The notes under the pieces are model-generated. The model was not told the origin of the DNA. It saw only the letters and a list, made by a program, of their open reading frames with translations, and ran no database searches. From a virus, in IMG/VR virus record IMGVR_UViG_3300044653_000035, positions 1-47,988 of that record: a stretch of 47,988 nt of DNA, one strand, 5' to 3'. This document shows positions 23,714-30,974 of this stretch, piece after piece. Position 1 is the stretch's first letter. Each line of letters starts with the position of its first letter. Both the position numbers and the translations under genes were made by a program.

Positions 23714-24778
23714 CTAGTTGCCGTCCTTGAGGAAGTACGCGGACCAGCTAATCAAATCCCCCGTAACACTGGAAGGATAAGCTCCCGTGATCTTCGCAAG
23801 AGCCGCAGCCGACACCGCCGATCCAGTAAATACCGGGGCCTGTACCCCAGTGATCCCAGATGCGCCGGTCACTTCCGATAATGCGCCTGCCGCCACACCA
23901 AGAGCAGTTGTGACGCCGCCGCTGGTCGTTGTGATCGTCGGAGCAGAGTTTGTACCGGCAGGCGTGAATCCGGCTGACTCAAAAGGATAGAGATTCCAGT
24001 TCCTCTGGTCAGCCTGATAGATGATTCCCGACGCCGCGCTCGATGAACAGATGAACGAAGTCGGAGCGCATGGGTTCTGAGCGATAGCCGTTCCAGAGTC
24101 CGAGCCAGCCGATCCAGTCAACGCCGAGAGAATCGCAAACGACGTCTGATTCGCCCAGAGAACCGTGAACTGCACGCCGTTCATCAGCAACCCAAGAACG
24201 GTCGTCAAGCCAGAGAAAGTGACTGACGCGCCCTTGAAGAAATTGTTCGCTGCGGTCACGGTGATGTAAGCGGGCGTTCCACCGGATGCCGCAGTTGCCG
24301 AAAGCGACGTGACTGTTGCTGTGACGTTATTCCCCGTCAGGCCGTAAGTGAAAAATTTGCTTCCACTCACCGCCATTCCTGTCTCGCCCGATCCCGAGCC
24401 GGTCGCGGTATTGACGAAGGTGAATTGGCTGCTTGTCGCTGTGACAACCTGGACCGTCTGACCATTGAGCAAAAGACCGATGGTTGTCGTCAGACCCACG
24501 AACGTGATGCTCTGTCCTACGACAAAGCGATTCGCGGCGGTCGCGGTTATTGTCCCAGCGGAGGCCGATAGTGCTGTGATGAGGGCTGTGCCGTTTGAAT
24601 TAGTTCCACCTGTCGCATAGACAGCTCCTGTGAGAATGTTTGTCCAGTCCAGAGACTCAGGTCCGCCGAACTGATTGCCTACTGAGGCAGCGAGTTGAAT
24701 TTTGCCGAAGACATGCTGGAACCGCTGTTCCATCTGCATACCTTTCGGATAGTTTGAAGCGAAGATTTGATTTGCCAT
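23714..24778 (-). CDS. Structural protein with two internal repeats
   Basis: The product has 354 residues. Two copies of a roughly 60-residue module are visible: ATAANRFVVGQSITFVGLTT with LLLNGQTVQVV, and VTAANNFFKGASVTFSGLTT with LLMNGVQFTVL. The same pattern recurs in the giant tail protein. Conserved-looking ends (MANQIFASNYPKGMQMEQRF and LISWSAYFLKDGN) suggest a fixed virion core with the modules inserted. Likely a head or tail structural protein. The precise role is unknown. Confidence 0.6.
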   Translation of the reverse strand: MANQIFASNYPKGMQMEQRFQHVFGKIQLAASVGNQFGGPESLDWTNILTGAVYATGGTNSNGTALITALSASAGTITATAANRFVVGQSITFVGLTTTIGLLLNGQTVQVVTATSSQFTFVNTATGSGSGETGMAVSGSKFFTYGLTGNNVTATVTSLSATAASGGTPAYITVTAANNFFKGASVTFSGLTTVLGLLMNGVQFTVLWANQTSFAILSALTGSAGSDSGTAIAQNPCAPTSFICSSSAASGIIYQADQRNWNLYPFESAGFTPAGTNSAPTITTTSGGVTTALGVAAGALSEVTGASGITGVQAPVFTGSAVSAAALAKITGAYPSSVTGDLISWSAYFLKDGN

Positions 24779-24830
24779 TTAGGTTGGCCCTCCTCGGGTC
24801 CAAAGTTGCGGTTATCCGCTCCTCGCGGGG

Positions 24831-25652
24831 TTAACGTTGGCCTCCCCACTCATCCCCTTCACCGCCGAAAGGTTGAACGTGGTAAGGCATTCCTTGATTG
24901 CGTTTCGTCCATTCATTCAGAAAGTCGTTGATCTGCTCCGTCGCCCAGGCTAATGCCCCTGGAAGAATCAGAGCACCCTGCCGCAGCGCAATCTGCTGCA
25001 AGGTCATAGCGGCAAGAACATCAGTTGAATCGTTGATGGGAATGAATGTGTATTGCGTGTTCACTCCCGGCGTAAAAATCGAAATGACCTGCGCCTGAAA
25101 CCGCAAACGAATATCTATCGTCGAAAGCGATCCGGGCATATAGACCGCATCCTGACGATATTCCCAGAAATTGTTATAGGTTCCCTGATATCCGCTTGGA
25201 AGCCCCTGCGGACACTGCGTCATCGGTTGAAAATCATCGTTCGATCCATTCAGTCTTTCCCAGACACGCTCGACCATCAGACAACTCGACGGAAGATTGG
25301 AAAGATTGTTGTAGGTCAGGCCGTTGAAATATCCGACATACGTCAATGCAACCTGCACGCTAGGATCGGGCGCCGCCGCGCCTTGCGTAGGACTTACCAA
25401 CGGAGGGATTGCCAAAATGTCAAAGTTGTCGACGATCAACATCGGCCCGCTGGCGGTTCTTAATTTCCGCGCAAGATTCCGGTACGCAGAACTAAAGGCA
25501 TTCATCATAGTGACTGAAAGCGCCGGGTTATCGGGAAACAACTGACCCTCACCCAAAGTCGCCGTAGCTCCGGGCATATCATCCTGCAACCATGTGCGGG
25601 CGAGATTCGTCACACTCTGGATGCTTGGATACGGATTAGGTCCAGTCGCCAT
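24831..25652 (-). CDS. Putative head-tail connector protein
   Basis: This 273-residue product begins MATGPNPYPSIQSVTNLART. Helices at both ends (MNAFSSAYRNLARKLRTASG, WATEQINDFLNEWTKRNQG) flank a beta-rich centre. The layout and its place downstream of capsid and neck genes and upstream of tail genes fit the adaptor (gp4/gp11-like) of short-tailed phages. AAGGA lies just before the ATG. No catalytic motif. The assignment is mainly contextual. Confidence 0.5.
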   Translation of the reverse strand: MATGPNPYPSIQSVTNLARTWLQDDMPGATATLGEGQLFPDNPALSVTMMNAFSSAYRNLARKLRTASGPMLIVDNFDILAIPPLVSPTQGAAAPDPSVQVALTYVGYFNGLTYNNLSNLPSSCLMVERVWERLNGSNDDFQPMTQCPQGLPSGYQGTYNNFWEYRQDAVYMPGSLSTIDIRLRFQAQVISIFTPGVNTQYTFIPINDSTDVLAAMTLQQIALRQGALILPGALAWATEQINDFLNEWTKRNQGMPYHVQPFGGEGDEWGGQR

Positions 25653-25724
25653 GTCGTTCCTTCGTCCGAGAACCCGGCACTATCGGCAGGGAGACGGTTC
25701 CCGCCTAGCACCGGGCCTCGAACC

Positions 25725-26612
25725 TTACTCGGCAGCTTCAGCCGATTCCTGCGCCTTCGGCGGACGGCCCGGACCAGGCCACCACCGTTTTTCTGGCGGC
25801 ACATCTTCACGCTTCCGTTTCCCTGACATGACGGTGCGTTCCCAATCGATCACACAAAGATCGCCATCATCGTCTTTGTGGTAAGCAAGCCCTTGCGCAA
25901 CCTGCTGTCCGCAATTCGGGCATGGCATCTTCGGTTTGTATGCCTTGTACGCAGGTCGTTCCTCCTGGTAGAACTCCAGCGCTGTGCGAACGTCCTTCGA
26001 GTCGAAACCAGCCGCCGCCATGAGACGATCTGCGGCCTTCGGGTCTTCGGCCTGGAATTTGTCGTACATATTAATCACGAAGCGATAGAAACGGTCACGC
26101 TTTGCCTCCGCCCGCGCAATTTCCTTGTCTTCGGGAACGAGATTCGTAGACCAGAACACGCCCTGCTTCGAGAAATTCGTTCCCGATTGCACAGCAAAAT
26201 AAGCGTCCATCTTGCCGTAATCTTCAATGTCCTGATTCAACGTGGGATTCGTCGGGTCACAAATGTCTTGGGCGATCCTCTTCGCTCCTGAATTTCCCCT
26301 GTGATAAACGAACGGATCAGCCCCGGTCCCGAACACATCTTCAACACGCTGCGGGAAAGGCTCGGGAATCGGAATTCCGAAACGTATATACCGTTCGTTT
26401 GCCTTGCACGCCGGAATTTCGATCTGATTCAGGAGGGCATGTGAGGTTTTGAGATCGCGCCTGCCACAGGTAAAGAGATACACATGAAACTGCGGCTGCT
26501 GCATCTCGTAACGAGAATCAGTCGGGGGACGATTGACGGCGCGATTGAATTGCTTTTGAACTTCAACCGCTCGCGTCTGATCCGGTACTGCATCTGTGAT
26601 TAGTTTTCCCAT
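25725..26612 (-). CDS. Hypothetical protein with C-terminal zinc ribbon
   Basis: The 295-residue product has an N-terminal globular part and a C-terminal CPNCGQQVAQGLAYHKDDDG segment followed by CVIDWERTV, a single CxxC with a His and a later Cys that could bind zinc. The C-terminus is basic then Pro/Ala-rich. AAGGAG lies upstream of the ATG. It is found in the head/neck section and may help assembly. No family recognised. Confidence 0.65.
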   Translation of the reverse strand: MGKLITDAVPDQTRAVEVQKQFNRAVNRPPTDSRYEMQQPQFHVYLFTCGRRDLKTSHALLNQIEIPACKANERYIRFGIPIPEPFPQRVEDVFGTGADPFVYHRGNSGAKRIAQDICDPTNPTLNQDIEDYGKMDAYFAVQSGTNFSKQGVFWSTNLVPEDKEIARAEAKRDRFYRFVINMYDKFQAEDPKAADRLMAAAGFDSKDVRTALEFYQEERPAYKAYKPKMPCPNCGQQVAQGLAYHKDDDGDLCVIDWERTVMSGKRKREDVPPEKRWWPGPGRPPKAQESAEAAE

Positions 26613-26624
26613 TGTTCCGTCTCC

Positions 26625-27278
26625 TTATGCTTGCTGAAATCCGCGCTGTAAACGCGGTTTTGATCCGAGCCACTTTGTCCACTGCTTTTCCATGAGCCTG
26701 ATACGATCTTCAATTTTGGACGGTAAAAGCAGCGGCCTTTTGGCGTCCTTGGCAATCGATTCGATTGCTGCTTCAAGCCTGCGTTCCGCCTGAATTTTCT
26801 CAGCAAGCGCAAAAGCTCTGCGGCGCTCGATAGATTCTTTCCGAGCCGCCAAAATGACCGGGATCACCATGTCGATGATTGCGGAATTAAGGGGCCACGG
26901 CTCAATCTCCATCTTGCCGTCATTGAACGATGTCCAGACCAATTTTGCTGCGATCTTGTAACGGCCTCGATGCGGGAAAGGGCCGAGCGTTGAAAGGCCC
27001 GTCGTCTCATCCCGGTGAAGGAAAAACCACAAACCTTCGCCGCCGAAAGTTTCTGGCCCGTCCCATTCGAGCAGCATCCAGTATCCGTGGCGCGGAGGGT
27101 AAGGGCAACCATTGGCGACATAGACCTGCCGATAACCGGCGAAATGATCCTCAGGCCACACGCCCCCAGCACGCATGGTTTCAGACTGCGACCAGACGAG
27201 CTTAAAGTTAGGATCGCCATAGCGATTCTTTCCCCCGGCGCGGGTGATGCGATCCTGAAAATGAGCAGGGCAATTCAT
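26625..27278 (-). CDS. Conserved-type phage protein of unknown function
   Basis: The 217-residue product begins MNCPAHFQDRITRAGGKNRY. I chose this ATG because it overlaps the upstream stop as ATGA. The N-terminal half is rich in aromatic residues and looks enzymatic or beta-rich (YGDPNFKLVWSQSETMRAGG, YWMLLEWDGPETFGGEGLWF). The C-terminal half is a charged helix (ERRRAFALAEKIQAERRLEA). Similar proteins occur near phage neck genes as far as I recall. No function known to me. Confidence 0.65.
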   Translation of the reverse strand: MNCPAHFQDRITRAGGKNRYGDPNFKLVWSQSETMRAGGVWPEDHFAGYRQVYVANGCPYPPRHGYWMLLEWDGPETFGGEGLWFFLHRDETTGLSTLGPFPHRGRYKIAAKLVWTSFNDGKMEIEPWPLNSAIIDMVIPVILAARKESIERRRAFALAEKIQAERRLEAAIESIAKDAKRPLLLPSKIEDRIRLMEKQWTKWLGSKPRLQRGFQQA

Positions 27279-27634
27279 CGCGCCCACTTTCCGATGATGT
27301 CCTGATAGTTGACCGTAAAATAGCGTTGGCCCGGTTCGGTGTCGCTGAATTGGATTGTGGTCCCGATGCCTTTGAGGATGCGAACAATATCGCCGACGTG
27401 GATCACAAGAACAATTGGTCCTGCGATTACTTCGCAGTAGAGACATGGCTCTGCGTAAGCGTCCGGGCTAACAATCATGCCCTCATCGGGAAGTTTCAGT
27501 TCCCGCAAAAGCACCGAATCATTAACCGGCTCGAACCTGACAAGTGTGGGCCGGAAATCGTCGTAGTGGGTTTCTGATTCAGGAATGCGAACTTCGCCGT
27601 CTTCGTTCAGCTTGCGATTGTCTACCAGTTCCAT
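27275..27634 (-). CDS. GroES-like co-chaperonin (Cpn10 family)
   Basis: The 119-residue product has an N-terminal extension of about 30 residues and then the GroES pattern: FEPVNDSVLLREL corresponds to RPLHDRVIVKR, LPDEGMIVSP to the mobile-loop/roof region, CEVIAGP to GEVLAVG, HVGDIVRILKGIGTTIQF to KVGDIVIFNDGYGVK, and YFTVNYQDIIGKW to the final strand. GroES caps the GroEL folding chamber, and phage versions such as T4 gp31 adapt it for the capsid protein. This gene lies just after the major capsid gene, with an HNH gene between. The family call is by motif order and not by search. Confidence 0.7.
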   Translation of the reverse strand: MELVDNRKLNEDGEVRIPESETHYDDFRPTLVRFEPVNDSVLLRELKLPDEGMIVSPDAYAEPCLYCEVIAGPIVLVIHVGDIVRILKGIGTTIQFSDTEPGQRYFTVNYQDIIGKWAR

Positions 27635-27655
27635 TTTCTCTCCGTCTCTTGAGGG

Positions 27656-28138
27656 TTAATACTGCGCCAAGTATGCGGCAGCGAGAGATGGCCAGTTATC
27701 GACTTTTTCCACCACCGCCAACGCCCGATTACACCAATTACAAACCAAGCCACGTACCCTTCCGGTCACATGATCATGATCAATGGATAAACCCACCAAA
27801 GTTCCGTATTTCGCATTAGCTCTTTCCTCTGGACGCTTACAAACGGCGCATACGTGATCCTGCTTCTCAAGTGTCTCCGTATACCATTCGACCGTTTTCC
27901 CATATTTCTTGCATTTTGCCTTCAATTCTCTCTGGCGCATCATGCCGTAATGTTCAGAGCGATGTCTCTTTGCCCAAGAACGGCGGATTTCGTTGTAGCG
28001 TTCTTTATGAGCCTTAATCCATGCTCGGTTAACCTTCGCCGTACACTCCTTGCAGTAACCGACGGGTTTTCCATTCCTGCGGTACCAGTTGCTATCATCC
28101 TTCTCTGTTTGACACTTTCTGCACATCAGGTTTGGCAT
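27656..28138 (-). CDS. Endonuclease VII-like HNH protein
   Basis: The product is 160 residues starting at ATG 28138, six bases after AAGGAG. An N-terminal zinc ribbon (C6, C9, C29, C32) is followed by a basic helical linker and a recombination endonuclease VII-type domain: HVCAVCKRPEE, LSIDHDHVTGRVRGLVCNWC with the Asp-His-Asp-His core, then NRALAVVEKVDNWPSLAAAY. Endonuclease VII resolves DNA junctions, and many relatives are free-standing homing endonucleases. Its place as a self-contained unit between capsid and chaperonin genes favours the homing interpretation. Confidence 0.8.
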   Translation of the reverse strand: MPNLMCRKCQTEKDDSNWYRRNGKPVGYCKECTAKVNRAWIKAHKERYNEIRRSWAKRHRSEHYGMMRQRELKAKCKKYGKTVEWYTETLEKQDHVCAVCKRPEERANAKYGTLVGLSIDHDHVTGRVRGLVCNWCNRALAVVEKVDNWPSLAAAYLAQY

Positions 28139-28189
28139 CGCAATCTCCTTATATTCAAGGATATACGATACCAAACCAAATGTCTACTA

Positions 28190-29533
28190 TCACGCCTGAA
28201 GGTATCCGCAATTGCTGAAGTACAATCCACTTCTTGGAGCCTTATTGCACAGTTGCAGGAAAGCGTCGTAAACGAACATCCTGTCAGTTATGTACGTGCC
28301 ATTTGTGGTGCCCACGTCTGGAACCGGCATCACAGTGTTCCCGCCGCCGAAATCGTAAAGCCCGATTTCTTTGAGCATGCCGATGACCCAGTTCGACATC
28401 ACCAGACCGTCTACGCGGCTCGGATCGGCCTGATAGCTGACCTGGTACTCGCGCATCCCGAAGGTTTTGGACATCATCTTGCGCCCGATGTCCATTGCAT
28501 CGGAACCCTTTTCGAGATTCTGGGTAATCATGCGCTCGTAGAACTGAGCATTGAGCGTCCAGACCTGATCCGGCTGCCCGTACCAGACCATTGACTCCAT
28601 CGCCTCGGCGTCCGAACCCAACGCACGCCCGAGCAGGATGAGCGCCCGCTGAAAGTCCGAAGGCGTGATCTGCTGGCCGAGCTTGTTGATCGTGGGAGTC
28701 GAGAGACGGCCCGGATAGTTGGCGCGGCTCAAACCGCCAACTGTGCCGGTGTTCGAGTTGATGTTCCAGTAGTGAATGTTGGCGAGACCCGATCCTTGAG
28801 CACTCGAAGAACCGGAAATGACCACGTAATCACCATTGGTCGTGCCAGAAGGCAGGTTGGTCGAAAACCACACTGTCTGCGCTACGGCGTCGTTATAACT
28901 CACCGTCGCGGAGCCGGTTGAGCCGCCGCGCTGCGTTCCGCCTTCGCTCGACCAGAAGGTGACTACCTGCTGATCGGTAAAGCTGGCCGCGTTGGTGATG
29001 CCAGAGATGTAGCTAGTGGTTGCGCCGGTGCCTGATCCGCTTGAGACCGTCGCCGTGGTCGGGATGATGGCGATGGTTCCCGATCCCACACCTGGACCCG
29101 CGATCTGCGCCGAGATACCAGTACGAAACGAAGCCAGAGAACGCTTGACGAGATCGGTCGAGATTTCAACCAATCCACGCTCTTTGCCTGCGGTCGCAAT
29201 TTCCGAGAGGTAGGTGTATTCGGTCACGCCGAAGAAACCCACCGGAGCTTGTGCGAAGGCGGCGGTCAGGATGCCGGTGCCACGCAAGAGGGAGGTTTGG
29301 TCGCCAGTACCGGTGACGATGGGAGCGCCACCCTGGATGACCATTGTGTTGCGCCAAGCGGGACGCCCCGTTGCGGCTCCAGCAGCGGTTTCGTTGGCGA
29401 TGTTGACTTTCTTCGCCCGCTTCTCAAAGAATGCGAGATCGTCTTCAAAAAGCGGAATAAGTTCGGCAATTTTTCCGTCTACCTCTTCCAGTTCGATAGA
29501 CTGGACGGCAGATTCGGTCATCGGATTCGGCAT
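28190..29533 (-). CDS. Major capsid protein
   Basis: This 447-residue protein comes directly after the scaffold gene. The N-terminus is helical and acidic (VDGKIAELIPLFEDDLAFFE). PGRLSTPTINKLGQQITPSD, GSDAEAMESMVWYGQPDQVW and MMSKTFGMREYQVSYQADP have the feel of an HK97-type A-domain. A Gly/Ser/Thr-rich segment (about residues 145-270) looks like an inserted surface domain. Two cysteines occur near the C-terminus. A GGAG site precedes the ATG and a candidate promoter lies at 29701-29729. The assignment rests on gene order, size and composition. Confidence 0.75.
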   Translation of the reverse strand: MPNPMTESAVQSIELEEVDGKIAELIPLFEDDLAFFEKRAKKVNIANETAAGAATGRPAWRNTMVIQGGAPIVTGTGDQTSLLRGTGILTAAFAQAPVGFFGVTEYTYLSEIATAGKERGLVEISTDLVKRSLASFRTGISAQIAGPGVGSGTIAIIPTTATVSSGSGTGATTSYISGITNAASFTDQQVVTFWSSEGGTQRGGSTGSATVSYNDAVAQTVWFSTNLPSGTTNGDYVVISGSSSAQGSGLANIHYWNINSNTGTVGGLSRANYPGRLSTPTINKLGQQITPSDFQRALILLGRALGSDAEAMESMVWYGQPDQVWTLNAQFYERMITQNLEKGSDAMDIGRKMMSKTFGMREYQVSYQADPSRVDGLVMSNWVIGMLKEIGLYDFGGGNTVMPVPDVGTTNGTYITDRMFVYDAFLQLCNKAPRSGLYFSNCGYLQA

Positions 29534-29700
29534 GGTCTTTGCTCCAGAATGAGATAAGCCTTTCGGCTGTACATCAGTCTGAGTGCAGAGACATGCTTTT
29601 TAACGACGTTGCCCGTCGATCTCGCGCTCGGCTTTTAATGCGCTCCCGATGCTAGTTTCACGTCATCGCGGACGCGGGAGGTATTTCGAGTGTTGCAGGA

Positions 29701-29729
29701 AATATAGCACCGTCTACGCCAATTTCCAA
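29701..29729 (-). promoter_or_regulatory. Candidate promoter for the major capsid gene
   Basis: On the minus strand, TTGGAA (29729-29724), a 17-base spacer and TATATT (29706-29701) resemble a sigma-70 promoter, matching 4 of 6 and 5 of 6 consensus bases. It overlaps the end of the scaffold gene. Transcription would start near 29694 and give a leader of about 160 bases before the capsid start. The 29534-29713 gap holds no gene. Confidence 0.45.
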
Positions 29730-30961
29730 ACTTTTCCTTGCTTGACGATGTTCTTTCCGGCAGAATTAACCGCCTCCCCGTTCATAATTGCGTCCTCGGC
29801 AGCTTTCCGCCCACCGAATTTCGCAATCGTCTTGGGATAATCAATGGAAACCGTGACTCCTCCCGGCGCTGCCGTCACGTCAGGCTTTTTATTTGGGTCC
29901 ACGGGCGCTTTTTTGATGAATCCATACCGCGCCCGCAGTTCCAGGCGAACGGCATCCTTAACCCGCTGATCTGTTTGGGATTTCAGGTAATCGGCGGTGG
30001 TCGGATCGACCTTACGAGTGCGTTCATTGACCTTGGAAGCGATAGTGGACTTGAAAAGTGGGTCATTATTCCGCTCTTTTTCGATCCGCTTCCATACATC
30101 GGCACGAATTATCGCCAAAACTTCAGGAGTGAGGCCGTATTCCTTCGCTTGCACGCCTAATTCCTTGTCGATGGCCTGCTCTGCGTGAGTCATCGCGGCG
30201 TCGAAGGTCGTTTTTACGCTCCCGGCGAACTCGCGCTGATGAAATTGTTCCCGTTCGGTCTCCCACGCGGCTTGTTCGGGAGGTTTGCTATCAGTACCTT
30301 TTGCGCCGAAAACATTCTTGCCCCAATTAACGATCTTCGCCAGAATAGATTTTGCCTGGTCGGGTTTGTTTTCGTTGAATGCGGCCACCATCGCGTCGAT
30401 GGCTTCCGGAAGGCCCTGCGAGTCCAGATAGCTTGAGATATGCGGCTGGAGGGCTGCTGAGACCTCGGAGGCATTACTCTTACCAAGTTCCCTGAGCAGA
30501 CCGGGCAGAATCTTCGCAATTCCGGCCCGATCCTCTGGAGTTTGCAGGATCATCGGGAGCACGCGCTCGTCACCGGCGGCAATGAGCGAATCAACTTCCC
30601 GCACCTGCGTATCGCGGGTCTGCATCTCAGCGAGCTTTTCGCGTCCGCCTACCGAGTCCAGAGCTTGCTTGATTTCGCGCGCCTCACGGACTGTTGGCGC
30701 TACAGTCTTCCATGATTTCAGCTCACCGAGAGCGCGCTCGATCGTCTTAACGTGCTCGGCGTTCTCTGGCACAGCCCTTTGCGCGGCAAGATACTTCCGC
30801 AACGCATCAGGCTGCTGCCGTCGGTCATTCTTATCGTCCGGCTGTGTTGACTGAGTTGGTTCCTGTGTTTTGTCCGGTTGACTTGTTCCGACAGGGGTTT
30901 CCTGTGTCGAGTCCGTGCTTACGGGGGCTTCCAATACCGCTGCTGCGCCGTCTCCGTCCAT
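29714..30961 (-). CDS. Scaffold-like protein
   Basis: The product is 415 residues, acidic, Gln/Glu/Ala-rich and predicted helical throughout, with an unstructured N-terminus (TDSTQETPVGTSQPDKTQEP) and a basic C-terminal part (RFGFIKKAP-like strands, SAGKNIVKQGKVWKLA). Position between portal and major capsid genes and composition match a scaffolding protein that guides procapsid assembly. An AAGGAGACGG site precedes the ATG. No protease motif is visible. Confidence 0.7.
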   Translation of the reverse strand: MDGDGAAAVLEAPVSTDSTQETPVGTSQPDKTQEPTQSTQPDDKNDRRQQPDALRKYLAAQRAVPENAEHVKTIERALGELKSWKTVAPTVREAREIKQALDSVGGREKLAEMQTRDTQVREVDSLIAAGDERVLPMILQTPEDRAGIAKILPGLLRELGKSNASEVSAALQPHISSYLDSQGLPEAIDAMVAAFNENKPDQAKSILAKIVNWGKNVFGAKGTDSKPPEQAAWETEREQFHQREFAGSVKTTFDAAMTHAEQAIDKELGVQAKEYGLTPEVLAIIRADVWKRIEKERNNDPLFKSTIASKVNERTRKVDPTTADYLKSQTDQRVKDAVRLELRARYGFIKKAPVDPNKKPDVTAAPGGVTVSIDYPKTIAKFGGRKAAEDAIMNGEAVNSAGKNIVKQGKVWKLA

Positions 30962-30974
30962 TACCGTCTCCTTA

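Noticed and set aside
14584-24778. Long-tailed (siphovirus or myovirus) morphology
   Set aside because: No tape-measure protein, tail tube, sheath or frameshifted tail chaperone pair was found, whereas ejection-type proteins are present.
25653-25724. Terminator hairpin between the connector and zinc-ribbon genes
   Set aside because: The GC-rich inverted segments are imperfect and no T-tract follows.
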